This document shows, in pieces, positions 1-7,617 of a stretch of DNA of 48,708 nt (within the stretch, counting starts at the first letter, position 1; each line of letters starts with the position of its first letter). This DNA comes from Gammaproteobacteria bacterium (GTDB lineage Bacteria; Pseudomonadota; Gammaproteobacteria; Pseudomonadales; Oceanobacteraceae), in NCBI GenBank assembly GCA_013373125.1, contig JABXIK010000059.1, positions 1 to 48,708 on the forward strand. The letters are read 5' to 3'. Under the pieces are notes generated by a model that had not been told where the DNA came from, searched no databases, and saw only the letters and a list, made by a program, of their open reading frames with translations. Made by a program: the position numbers and the translations under genes.

Positions 1-38
1 CGGCGGTAACAGGGGTTCGACTCCCCTACGGGATACCA
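1..38 (+). tRNA. tRNA-Glu, 3' part only
   Basis: The window opens inside a tRNA. Visible are the 3' side of an anticodon stem (CGGCGG), a T-arm with 5-bp stem AGGGG/CCCCT around loop TTCGACT, the acceptor 3' strand ACGGGAT, discriminator A and an encoded CCA. The string CGGCGGTAACAGGGG is the usual anticodon-to-T-arm stretch of proteobacterial tRNA-Glu(TTC), so Glu is inferred; the anticodon itself lies outside the window. Confidence 0.8.
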
Positions 39-80
39 CTTATTTAAATATGTTGGTTGAGAGTGAAACAATTAACGAGC

Positions 81-140
81 ATATATGAGGTTAGGACACC
101 GCTACTCATTATCAGCGGCGGTACTGGTCTTAGACATCAC
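81..140 (+). pseudogene. degenerate tRNA-Glu-like remnant
   Basis: Between the two tRNAs lies GAGGTTAGGACACCGC (87-102), which matches the D-arm and anticodon-stem start of tRNA-Glu, followed by CGGCGGTA (116-123), identical to the start of the tRNA-Glu piece at 1-8. A 5-bp stem CCGCT/AGCGG (99-103/114-118) survives, but its loop is 10 nt instead of 7. The T-arm is eroded, the acceptor strands do not pair and there is no CCA. It cannot be a working tRNA-Glu. A perfect 8-bp hairpin (133-140/146-153) follows it. Decay of a tandem tRNA-Glu copy is the simplest reading. Confidence 0.5.
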
Positions 141-229
141 CAAAAGTGATGTCATGTAGTTAAAGTGGTTGTTCTAGTAACAGTCACTGAGTTCCAAGTG
201 AGCTCATCAGCCTAAGCTGAAACAGTATT

Positions 230-305
<76 letters not shown>

Positions 306-308
306 AAT

Positions 309-340
309 TAAAAAAACCAGAACATTGTTCTGGTTTTTTT
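309..340 (+). terminator. intrinsic terminator of the tRNA operon
   Basis: Stem CCAGAAC/GTTCTGG flanked by an A-run and seven Ts, four bases after the tRNA-Gly CCA. The A-run makes it bidirectional, so it can also serve the convergent minus-strand gene ending at 382. Confidence 0.88.
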
Positions 341-381
341 ATGCCTGAAAGAAAAGGGCCTGTGTATTAGGCCCTATGTGA

Positions 382-777
382 TCAGTGTTCGCTTTTAAAA
401 ATAGCCTGTTTGGCTGCTAGGTAGTCAAAATTTTCATCGGCTTCTATCATTAAGTCTTCCAGCTGTTGGAACTTAGCTATTTCTTCGTCGGGCATAAAGT
501 GCAGGGCATCGCCACCGAAATACCACAGTACTTCACGACCTAGGTGTGGCGCGAAGCCTGGATAGTTTCGAAATAGACGGGTTAGCCACTCCTGACCCTC
601 AAATACAGCATCAGCGTGGTGACTCTCAAGGTCGGTTATTAACTGAGAAAGCTGTTCAATAAAGCTGGCTTCATCTTCGCCAAGCGGATCTTGATTGAAT
701 GGAAAACCTTGTTGCAGAGATTGATGAAAATCTTTCAACAAAATCAGAGTATGATGGTGTGGATTATACGCTTGCAT
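382..777 (-). CDS. PA2817-like conserved hypothetical protein
   Basis: A 131-residue acidic, soluble protein with no signal peptide or membrane segment. It is largely helical, with a Trp/Tyr-rich middle (EVLWYFGGDALHFMPDEE) and a conserved-looking C-terminal end. The overall look matches the small family named after Pseudomonas PA2817, recalled rather than searched; function unknown. Its start is 15 nt from the start of the divergent ABC ATPase gene, so the two promoters must overlap each other's coding ends. It converges on the tRNA operon terminator. Confidence 0.6.
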   Translation of the reverse strand: MQAYNPHHHTLILLKDFHQSLQQGFPFNQDPLGEDEASFIEQLSQLITDLESHHADAVFEGQEWLTRLFRNYPGFAPHLGREVLWYFGGDALHFMPDEEIAKFQQLEDLMIEADENFDYLAAKQAIFKSEH

Positions 778-792
778 AGATACGATACGGTT

Positions 793-1728
793 ATGAGTTC
801 ATTGAATGATTATAAAGGGCCTGCCCTGAGCATTACGGGCCTCAAAAAAGTATACGAAAGTGGTCATGTAGCCTTGAAGGGCATTGATCTTGAAGTCTCT
901 CAGGGAGATTTCTTCGCATTGTTGGGCCCTAATGGTGCGGGTAAGTCTACCACACTTGGCATTGTTTCTGGATTAGTGAATAAGACAGAAGGGCAGGTAA
1001 AGTTATTTGGGCTGGATATCGAGGGTGATTGGTATTCGGCTAAGCGATTGCTGGGGGTCGTTCCTCAAGAATTTAATTTTAATCAATTCGAAAAAGTTCA
1101 AGACATCGTCGTCACTCAGGCTGGTTATTACGGGTTGCCTAAAAAACAGGCGTTATTGCAAAGCGAGAAATACCTGAAGGCTTTAGATTTATGGGAAAAA
1201 CGGGATGTGCCTTCTCGGATGTTATCTGGTGGTATGAAGCGCCGTTTAATGATTGCTCGAGCGTTGGTGCACGACCCTAAATTATTGATTTTGGATGAGC
1301 CAACTGCAGGTGTTGATATTGAGCTGCGATTGAGTATGTGGCAATACTTAGAGAAATTAAATAAAGAGCTGGGTACTACGATTATCTTAACTACTCACTA
1401 TTTAGAAGAGGCTGAGAGCCTGTGTCATAACATTGCCATTATTAATAAAGGCGAAATTGTTAAAAACACATCCAAGCGCGCACTTTTACAAGAGCTGCAT
1501 AAGCAAACGTTTGTAGTGGAGTTGGCGCAAGCTTATCCGGATCAGCCAAATTTTGATGGTCTTGATATAGCTTGGCAGGATGAGCGCTGCTTAGAGGTGG
1601 ATGTGGAAAAGGGCACTGCGATTAACGAATTATTTACCGTGTTTAATGATCAAAATATTCAGGTGAGCGGTATTCGACCAAAATCGAATCGTCTTGAAAC
1701 CTTATTTGTTGATGCGGTAAGGAAATAA
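793..1728 (+). CDS. ABC transporter ATP-binding protein
   Basis: A 311-residue ABC ATPase of the ABC-2 exporter class (YadG/CcmA-like). Walker A GPNGAGKS is at residues 45-52, signature LSGGMKR at 144-150, Walker B LLILDEP at 164-170 and the switch His in TTHYLEE near 202. A C-terminal extension of about 90 residues is typical of this class. The start at 793 is preferred: a longer reading begins at 691 but would run 85 bp into the divergent gene and lacks ABC homology. The permease follows after 5 nt, so the two form the exporter; the substrate cannot be read from the sequence. Confidence 0.9.
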   Translation: MSSLNDYKGPALSITGLKKVYESGHVALKGIDLEVSQGDFFALLGPNGAGKSTTLGIVSGLVNKTEGQVKLFGLDIEGDWYSAKRLLGVVPQEFNFNQFEKVQDIVVTQAGYYGLPKKQALLQSEKYLKALDLWEKRDVPSRMLSGGMKRRLMIARALVHDPKLLILDEPTAGVDIELRLSMWQYLEKLNKELGTTIILTTHYLEEAESLCHNIAIINKGEIVKNTSKRALLQELHKQTFVVELAQAYPDQPNFDGLDIAWQDERCLEVDVEKGTAINELFTVFNDQNIQVSGIRPKSNRLETLFVDAVRK

Positions 1729-1733
1729 ATATC

Positions 1734-2510
1734 ATGGAATTCATTCAAGCTTACTGGATTGCATTCAGCACTATATTCGTGAAAGAAGTACGTCGTTTCT
1801 TGCGTATATGGCAGCAAACCTTATTGCCGCCTGCCATTACCATGACATTGTATTTCATTATTTTTGGTAACTTAATCGGGTCGCGCATTGGGGAAATGTC
1901 TGGGCTGAATTATATGGCGTTTATCATGCCGGGTTTGATCATGATGGCGGTGATTAATAATGCTTACGCTAATGTATCAAGTTCCTTTTTTAGTAATAAA
2001 TTTCAGCGTAGTGTAGAAGAGCTATTAGTCGCGCCTGTACCCAATAGCGTGATTCTGGCGGGCTTTGTATTTGGAGGTGTGGCTCGTGGATTGTTAACGG
2101 GGATTATCGTGACTATAGTTGCGGTGTTTTTTACGGATATTCAAGTGCACAACATTTGGATTCTATCTTCCATTGTATTGTTATCGTCTATCTTGTTTTC
2201 GCTAGGTGGTTTTATTAATGCCTTGTATGCCAATAAATTTGATGATGTTTCTATTATTCCTACTTTTGTATTAACGCCACTTTCATACTTGGGCGGGGTG
2301 TTCTTCAGTACGGATTTATTGCCAGAAGGTTGGCGCATCGTCTCGGAGTTTAATCCGATCCTGTATATGGTGAATGGTTTTCGTTATGGCATGTTAGGGG
2401 TGAGCGATGTAAATCTGGCCACTTGTTATGTCATATTAATAAGTGTAATCGTGATATTAACCACCTTTAGTATGTGGTTGCTTAAACGTGGTAAAGGAAT
2501 TCGCAGTTAA
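1734..2510 (+). CDS. ABC-2 type transporter permease
   Basis: A 258-residue inner-membrane protein with about six hydrophobic helices and the ABC-2 permease look of YadH. An amphipathic N-terminal helix (IFVKEVRRFLRIWQQ) precedes the first membrane segment, and a PLSYLGGVFFSTDLLP loop precedes the last pair. It partners the ATPase encoded 5 nt upstream. Its stop codon overlaps the queF start (TAATG), suggesting one transcript across the three genes, although transport and queuosine synthesis have no evident link. Confidence 0.88.
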   Translation: MEFIQAYWIAFSTIFVKEVRRFLRIWQQTLLPPAITMTLYFIIFGNLIGSRIGEMSGLNYMAFIMPGLIMMAVINNAYANVSSSFFSNKFQRSVEELLVAPVPNSVILAGFVFGGVARGLLTGIIVTIVAVFFTDIQVHNIWILSSIVLLSSILFSLGGFINALYANKFDDVSIIPTFVLTPLSYLGGVFFSTDLLPEGWRIVSEFNPILYMVNGFRYGMLGVSDVNLATCYVILISVIVILTTFSMWLLKRGKGIRS

Positions 2511-3349
2511 TGAATACGAATGATCAAGAATTGTTATTAGGTAAGCATACTGACTATGTGTTTGAGTATGATGCTTCTTTGATTTTTCCAATTTCTCGCG
2601 CACAAAATCGAGAGAAATTAAATATGCCGAATAAGAAAGTGGAAGGAGGTTTGCCTTTCTTTGGGGTGGATGTTTGGACTGGGTACGAACTTTCTTGGTT
2701 AAACTTGAAAGGTAAGCCACAGGTGGCAATCGTAGAGTTTATTATTCCAGCGAATTCGGCTCATATCGTCGAGTCAAAGTCATTTAAGTTGTACCTTAAT
2801 AGTTTTAACCAAACTAAGTTATCTGGGACTGATGAACTGAAAACACGTTTGGAAACCGATTTATCTAAGGGCTTTGGTGGTGACGTTCGAGTTGTCTTGC
2901 ATAGTGTAATGGATTTTCCTGTTTCTACTGCAAATATCGGTCAGTGCATTGATGACTTAGATATAGAAGTGAGTGAGTACGAACCTAATTCGGAATTATT
3001 GGTTTGTGCCTCAGAAGAAGTTGTAACCGAGACTTTAAATTCACATTTGTTGAAATCCAATTGTCCGGTAACTGGTCAACCAGATTGGGCTACATTGGTT
3101 ATTGATTATACAGGCCCAAAGTTAGACCAAGAAGCTTTACTAAAATACGTGATTAGTTATCGCGGACATGATGACTTCCACGAACACTGCGTGGAGCAAA
3201 TTTTCTGTGATTTGGCGAATCTTGGTGATTTTGAGCAATTAATGGTCACTGCTCGTTATACTCGCCGCGGTGGATTGGATATCAATCCAACTCGATCGTT
3301 ATCGGCGGTCTCCCCTGAAAACTTATTAGGCCGACTTGCTCGCCAGTAA
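2510..3349 (+). CDS. queF: NADPH-dependent 7-cyano-7-deazaguanine reductase QueF
   Basis: QueF reduces preQ0 to preQ1 in queuosine synthesis for tRNA wobble modification. At 279 residues it is the long bimodular form found in Gammaproteobacteria (E. coli QueF is about 282). The family motif ESKSFKLYLNSF is at residues 88-99, and the substrate-binding Cys185 lies in SNCPVTGQPDW. The start overlaps the permease stop, and an intrinsic terminator follows at once. Upstream queCDE genes are not in the window. Confidence 0.95.
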   Translation: MNTNDQELLLGKHTDYVFEYDASLIFPISRAQNREKLNMPNKKVEGGLPFFGVDVWTGYELSWLNLKGKPQVAIVEFIIPANSAHIVESKSFKLYLNSFNQTKLSGTDELKTRLETDLSKGFGGDVRVVLHSVMDFPVSTANIGQCIDDLDIEVSEYEPNSELLVCASEEVVTETLNSHLLKSNCPVTGQPDWATLVIDYTGPKLDQEALLKYVISYRGHDDFHEHCVEQIFCDLANLGDFEQLMVTARYTRRGGLDINPTRSLSAVSPENLLGRLARQ

Positions 3350-3356
3350 ATCCTTT

Positions 3357-3390
3357 GCCCTGTATCAATAAATGCAGGGCTTTTCCCTTT
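3357..3390 (+). terminator. intrinsic terminator after queF
   Basis: A 9-bp stem beginning GCCCTG and closing CAGGGC (3357-3365/3372-3380, one G-T pair), followed by TTTTCCCTTTCTTT. It separates the ABC-queF unit from feoAB. Confidence 0.75.
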
Positions 3391-3409
3391 CTTTACAGAA
3401 TTATTGCTA

Positions 3410-3447
3410 GAAGCATTATCATTTCTTCGTGAGAAGTATTATCATTT
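3410..3447 (+). promoter_or_regulatory. repeated Fur-type half sites upstream of feoAB
   Basis: Two 15-bp direct repeats, GAAGCATTATCATTT (3410-3424) and GAAGTATTATCATTT (3433-3447), differ at one base and start 23 bp apart. Each carries ATTATCATT, half of the Fur consensus. They lie 29-66 bp before the feoA start, where iron-dependent Fur repression of ferrous uptake is expected. Neither is a full 19-bp palindromic box, so tandem half-site binding is inferred. Confidence 0.6.
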
Positions 3448-3475
3448 AGGTATTTCAAGATTCACGGGTATCACT

Positions 3476-3709
3476 ATGGCAATGCGGTTCAGTGACTTAA
3501 AAGTTGGCGATAGCGCCATTATTTCTTTAGAGCAACCTTCGGAAGATCAAGCGGACCAGCGCTTAATGGTGTTGGGCTTAACTCCAGGCACTCAATTTCA
3601 CGTGACACGCGTTGCCCCATTAGGTGACCCAATCGAAATTAAGCTTCGCGGCTTTAACCTAAGTTTGCGCCGTGCTGAAGCGAAAGGCATATGGGTGGAA
3701 AAAGTATGA
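3476..3709 (+). CDS. feoA: ferrous iron transport protein A
   Basis: A small SH3-like cytoplasmic partner of FeoB, 77 residues (MAMRFSDLKVGDSA...), the usual FeoA length. It carries the expected pattern of a LMVLGLTPG turn and a LRGFNLSLRRAEA strand near the C terminus. A reading from 3404 is open but would begin with TTG inside the Fur-site region, so 3476 is chosen; 3482 is also possible. It overlaps feoB by 4 nt (ATGA), indicating coupled translation. No feoC follows feoB. Confidence 0.9.
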   Translation: MAMRFSDLKVGDSAIISLEQPSEDQADQRLMVLGLTPGTQFHVTRVAPLGDPIEIKLRGFNLSLRRAEAKGIWVEKV

Positions 3710-5973
3710 GTGAACAAAAATTCACCATCGGATTGGTTGGTAACCCCAATTGCGGTAAGACAACGTTATTTAATGCCTTAACGGGTACGCGCCAAAGGGT
3801 GGGTAACTGGCCAGGCGTCACGGTTGAGCGCAAAAGCGGTACTTATTATCACGCTGAAACCGAATATGAAGTGGTAGATTTACCGGGCACGTATAGTGTT
3901 ATCGCTGATGCGAAGGGGGATTCCCTTGATGAACAGATCGCTCAGCAGTTTATCTTGAATAAAGAAGCGGATTTGATCATCAATGTTTTAGATGCATCGA
4001 GTCTAGAGCGTGGCCTGTATCTGACATCTCAGTTGTATGATGCTGGTACGCCAATGATTGTAGCGCTAAACATGGTGGACGTAGCCCATAGCAAAGGCGT
4101 ACACCTTGATCATCAAGCTTTAGCGGACGCGCTGGGCTGTCCAGTGATTCCACTTGTGGCTTCGCGCGGTGATGGTTTAGTGAGTTTGCTGGATACCGTA
4201 GAAACCCGTCTGCAAAAAGCTAGCTGCTTATCTCGTCCTTATGCATTTTCAACCGAGGTTGAAAATGCTCTGAGTGAATTGAGCGAATTCTTAACCGCAA
4301 AAGACAGCGATGCGTCGCCACTTTTAGCCACGTTGATGCTAGAGCAAGATCGTTTACCTGATTCGTATACTCAACCTACGCCGGTCTCAGCTAAACGCAC
4401 CCTAATTCAAGCGCGTTATGAGTGGGTGGATAAGGTGTGTGCCGATGTTTTAAGTCATAACCATAAAGAGCGTAAAACACTAGGCGAGCGCATTGATGAT
4501 ATCGTTTTAAACCGAGTATTGGCACTGCCCATTTTCCTTGGTGTGATGTATCTGTTATTCCTGTTTGCCATCAACTTTGGTAGTGCGTTCATTGATTTCT
4601 TTGACATGACAGCTGCTGCCATTTTTGTGGAAACCCCAAGATGGCTGCTTTCTTCAATCGGAACGCCAGATTGGTTAACCACTTTCCTTGCGGATGGCGT
4701 CGGTGGCGGCGTGCAGTTGGTTGCCAGCTTCATCCCGATTATTGCCGCTTTATTCCTCGCGTTATCCTTCTTAGAAGACGTGGGCTATATGGCACGTGCT
4801 GCGTTCATTATTGATCGCATGATGCGTTCATTAGGCTTACCCGGTAAAGCCTTTGTGCCTTTGATTGTGGGTTTTGGTTGTAACGTACCTGCCGTAATGG
4901 CGACGCGAACCTTGCATAGAGAAGGGGATCGCTTAGTGACAACCTTGATGGCACCGTTTATGTCCTGTGGTGCGCGCTTAACCGTATATGCCTTGTTCGC
5001 AGCGGCTTTCTTTCCTGAAAATGGTCAGAACATTGTATTTGCCTTGTATCTAATCGGTATTGCAGTGGCCGTGTTCACTGCATTCTTAATGCGTCGCTTT
5101 ATGTTGCCTGCACAAGATAGTTCTTTCGTTATGGAATTACCGCCTTATTTATTACCGACGGGTCGTAATTTGATGATGCATACTTGGCATCGATTGAAAG
5201 GTTTCGTATTGCGTGCCGGTAAAGCCATCGTTGCCGTTGTTATCGTATTGAATGTTTTAAACTCAGTTGGTACAGACGGCAGTTTTGGCCATGAAAACCA
5301 AGAAGAATCTGTTCTATCGGAAATTGGTAAAACCATTACCCCAATCTTTACCCCAATGGGGATTCAAGAAGAAAACTGGCCAGCGACCGTGGGTATCTTC
5401 ACCGGTCTTTTTGCTAAAGAAGTTGTAGTCGGTACTCTGGATGCGCTGTATTCGAAAGGCGATACTGGTGATGATGAATTTAATTTATTAGATTCTCTAA
5501 GCGAAGCGGTAGCCACGATTCCGGCCAACGTAATGGATGTGTTGAGTAATCTTACTGATCCATTAGGACTGGATCTGGGTGATTTAAGCGACACCCAAAC
5601 CATAGCTGCGAGCCAAGAAGTACAAATGACAACCATAGGGGCATTGCAGACATTCTTTGTGACGCCTTGGGCTGCATTCTGCTATTTGTTGTTTATTCTT
5701 CTGTACATGCCTTGTGTCGCCACAGTGGGTGCCATTGTGAAAGAGCACGGTGGCTTTTGGGCAGGCTTTAGTATGTTGTGGTCATTCAGTGTGGCGTATG
5801 TACTGGCTGTAGGAACTTATCAAATTGCTACTTGGGATGTTCATCCAACGTCTTCTGCAGTTTGGTTAGTGTGTTTAAGCGCTTGGCAAATCGGATTAAC
5901 CTTATGGTTACTACGAACCGGTAAGGGGCAGGCCTCCAAAGAAAACTTAATACCTATGGTAGAAGTGAAATAA
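3706..5973 (+). CDS. feoB: Fe(II) transporter FeoB
   Basis: A 755-residue ferrous iron permease. The N-terminal G domain has G1 GNPNCGKT (12-19), G3 DLPGTYS and G4 NMVD, then a helical spacer. The C-terminal part carries the Gate repeats and multiple membrane helices (FIPIIAALFLALSFLEDVGYMARA, GFGCNVPAV, APFMSCGARLTVY). The start at 3706 sits behind GGTGGAAAAAGT; an ATG at 3691 has poorer spacing. It forms an operon with feoA under the Fur-type repeats and ends at a strong bidirectional terminator. Confidence 0.97.
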   Translation: MSEQKFTIGLVGNPNCGKTTLFNALTGTRQRVGNWPGVTVERKSGTYYHAETEYEVVDLPGTYSVIADAKGDSLDEQIAQQFILNKEADLIINVLDASSLERGLYLTSQLYDAGTPMIVALNMVDVAHSKGVHLDHQALADALGCPVIPLVASRGDGLVSLLDTVETRLQKASCLSRPYAFSTEVENALSELSEFLTAKDSDASPLLATLMLEQDRLPDSYTQPTPVSAKRTLIQARYEWVDKVCADVLSHNHKERKTLGERIDDIVLNRVLALPIFLGVMYLLFLFAINFGSAFIDFFDMTAAAIFVETPRWLLSSIGTPDWLTTFLADGVGGGVQLVASFIPIIAALFLALSFLEDVGYMARAAFIIDRMMRSLGLPGKAFVPLIVGFGCNVPAVMATRTLHREGDRLVTTLMAPFMSCGARLTVYALFAAAFFPENGQNIVFALYLIGIAVAVFTAFLMRRFMLPAQDSSFVMELPPYLLPTGRNLMMHTWHRLKGFVLRAGKAIVAVVIVLNVLNSVGTDGSFGHENQEESVLSEIGKTITPIFTPMGIQEENWPATVGIFTGLFAKEVVVGTLDALYSKGDTGDDEFNLLDSLSEAVATIPANVMDVLSNLTDPLGLDLGDLSDTQTIAASQEVQMTTIGALQTFFVTPWAAFCYLLFILLYMPCVATVGAIVKEHGGFWAGFSMLWSFSVAYVLAVGTYQIATWDVHPTSSAVWLVCLSAWQIGLTLWLLRTGKGQASKENLIPMVEVK

Positions 5974-5976
5974 TAA

Positions 5977-6006
5977 AAAAGCCCAAGTTTATCTTGGGCT
6001 TTTTTG
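5977..6006. terminator. bidirectional terminator between feoB and the SirB-family gene
   Basis: Stem GCCCAAG/CTTGGGC (5981-5987/5993-5999) with A-run before and T-run after, placed between convergent stop codons. Confidence 0.92.
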
Positions 6007-6009
6007 TTT

Positions 6010-6408
6010 CTATAACACGCTAAATAATCCTAGTGGATGGTGTGTACGCGCAATGGTGATCATGATGAGCACACAAACAATGGCTGCTGCGAAATAACTG
6101 CGTTGCTGCATCACCGATTTGCTCTTCATGGTTTTGATACCAAACACAATATATCCCACCAACAGAATCAGCTTTGATGTCAGCCAGGCTTGAGCAATTG
6201 GGTATTGCGCAGTGGCAAACATAAGTAATACACCGGTTAACAGTAATAATGTGTCGATGCTGTGAGCGCTGATCTTAACAAATAACTTATTTTGCCATTC
6301 TCTAGCAAAAATCTTTGAACCACCTCGCGCGATAAAAAAGATAATGCTGATGGCGACCAGTAATAAGTGTGAATGCTTCAGTGGCACATATAGGGTTTCT
6401 AATGCCAT
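6010..6408 (-). CDS. SirB family integral membrane protein
   Basis: A 132-residue protein with four membrane helices (about residues 12-27, 50-66, 77-92 and 105-120) and the motifs of the SirB2 family: an early KHSHLLLVAISI, a HSIDTLLLLTGVLL second helix and TSKLILLVGYIVFG. The family was named for an effect on Salmonella invasion gene expression; the molecular function is unknown. It is divergent from the Fur-palindrome gene at 6501, and the palindrome lies 40 bp upstream of its start, so it may share iron control. Confidence 0.8.
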   Translation of the reverse strand: MALETLYVPLKHSHLLLVAISIIFFIARGGSKIFAREWQNKLFVKISAHSIDTLLLLTGVLLMFATAQYPIAQAWLTSKLILLVGYIVFGIKTMKSKSVMQQRSYFAAAIVCVLIMITIARTHHPLGLFSVL

Positions 6409-6447
6409 GGGGGCTCCATTGATTCAATATTAGACTTGACAAACACG

Positions 6448-6494
6448 ACCAGTGACATATAAATGATAATCATTATCATTTATATGTCACTGGT
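6448..6494. promoter_or_regulatory. perfect 47-nt palindrome centred on a Fur box
   Basis: The 23-nt arms (6448-6470 and 6472-6494) are exact reverse complements around C6471. The core AATGATAATCATTATCATT matches the Fur consensus, while the outer 10-14 bp per side (ending ACCAGTGAC/GTCACTGGT) are not part of a Fur box. It lies between the SirB-family gene and the gene at 6501. The ribosome binding site GGTGAG (6492-6497) overlaps its right edge. Confidence 0.88.
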
Positions 6495-6500
6495 GAGATT

Positions 6501-6980
6501 ATGAAAATCCAACGCAATATACAGGATGTTTTTCAAATGTGGGAATCCCACACGTTAAGCGCAGATCGCTATTATCATCATGGTAATTATAAAAAGGCCA
6601 GCCAATCCTTTTCTCAAAGTGTGGATCTTATTGAGCCTTGGCTTGAGAAAGAAGATAAAGAATTGAAAACCGTTATTCATCTTTTTGTATTATCGTGTCA
6701 CAACACGGCTCATGCTTTACATCAAATTGGGCGTAAAAAAGAAGCAGAATACTATTACAGCCATGCGCATTTTCGTTTGTTGAGTTTAATTAGCCAGCCT
6801 AGGCGTCCAAATAAACTGATGGATGTCGTGGTGTATGAACTTAAATGCACTTTAAATCAATTAACAAGCTTTCTTAAAGGCATGAATAAAACCCAATTGG
6901 CAGGAAACATTCGAGAAGAGAGTGTCAGAGTGCTAAGACAGAGTTATCTAGAGTACGTGGATGATGTGTTTGCAGCATAG
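6501..6980 (+). CDS. TPR-like hypothetical protein, probably Fur-regulated
   Basis: A 159-residue soluble protein with no signal peptide. It is helical, with two TPR-like helix pairs: SADRYYHHGNYKKASQSFSQ (about 20-40) and TAHALHQIGRKKEAEYYYSH (about 70-90). I do not recognise a named family; it resembles short tetratricopeptide proteins of marine gammaproteobacteria. The start follows GGTGAG with normal spacing. The Fur palindrome immediately upstream points to expression under iron limitation, and its own hairpin terminator follows, so it is monocistronic. Confidence 0.75.
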   Translation: MKIQRNIQDVFQMWESHTLSADRYYHHGNYKKASQSFSQSVDLIEPWLEKEDKELKTVIHLFVLSCHNTAHALHQIGRKKEAEYYYSHAHFRLLSLISQPRRPNKLMDVVVYELKCTLNQLTSFLKGMNKTQLAGNIREESVRVLRQSYLEYVDDVFAA

Positions 6981-7012
6981 GCAAAGGCTGCAAAGCCTTT
7001 GCCTATTTTGTT
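6977..7012 (+). terminator. hairpin after the TPR-like gene
   Basis: A perfect 13-bp stem (6977-6989/6994-7006) with GCAA tetraloop overlaps the stop codon, followed by the short run TTTTG. The stem is strong and the U-tract weak. It may also serve the convergent gene ending at 7026. Confidence 0.7.
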
Positions 7013-7025
7013 CGGTATTTTGCTG

Positions 7026-7313
7026 CTAATAGCAAACAGCCCCCATCTGGAATTGATCGGTCTCCAGTTGAACGTGATATTGTAATTTTTGTTTTTTGGC
7101 TTCTTGTAACAACTCATCACTGCTCATTTGGCTGAAACGCTGAGTTAACAGTGCATGATGTATTAAGGATATTTCTCGTTCCGACAAATCCTTCGCTTCC
7201 TGCGCATCAAAGATATGATTGCGAATGAGTTCGCGACGCCAAGCCGCTGTGTCATTTTCAGTGACCATGATTTGTTGAACGATTGTACTGACCATCGGAT
7301 TGATGTTTGGCAT
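7026..7313 (-). CDS. small hypothetical protein
   Basis: A 95-residue soluble, helical protein (MPNINPMVSTIVQQIMV...), family not recognised. The start at 7313 is chosen because GAGGGG lies 7 nt upstream; a longer GTG start at 7370 has no ribosome binding site. The mid region (DLSEREISLIHHALLTQRFSQMSSDELL) looks like a short helical bundle, and the C-terminal end is GAVCY. It converges on the TPR-like gene; no functional clue from context. Confidence 0.6.
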   Translation of the reverse strand: MPNINPMVSTIVQQIMVTENDTAAWRRELIRNHIFDAQEAKDLSEREISLIHHALLTQRFSQMSSDELLQEAKKQKLQYHVQLETDQFQMGAVCY

Positions 7314-7617
7314 TTCACACCCCTCAATTGACTGTGAGTTTTCAATGTAGAAGCTGTGGTGCGGCATCACCAGAGTTTTCGATTTTTCATAATCTAATAA
7401 TCTAAATGGCTTATTTTTTGTGCAATTTAGTAAGTAGCAACCGTAATAATCTGTACGAATGAACCACTTGAAGCGGTATTTTATTCTGCCATTAAAATTT
7501 ATTCGTCGAATGTGATGATATGGCCCAGCTCTCCTTGCCTAGGTCGGTGCTTTTTCGCTATAAAGATGGTCCTTTTGGAAATGCCAAAAGATCACAATAA
7601 TAAAAAGAGAACACACA
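7314..7617 (+). promoter_or_regulatory. intergenic region with promoter for the 7618 gene
   Basis: AT-rich 304-bp gap between divergent genes. A plausible sigma70 promoter is TTGCCT (7535-7540), 18-bp spacer, TATAAA (7559-7564). Just downstream, CTTTTGG/CCAAAAG (7572-7578/7584-7590) forms a 7-bp inverted repeat near the expected +1, a possible operator or leader hairpin. No other gene is seen. Confidence 0.4.

Noticed and set aside
133..153. 8-bp hairpin after the tRNA remnant as a terminator.
   Set aside because: No T-run follows and an intact tRNA lies downstream in the same operon.
7314..7370. GTG start at 7370 for the small minus-strand gene.
   Set aside because: No ribosome binding site; ATG 7313 has GAGGGG at ideal spacing.
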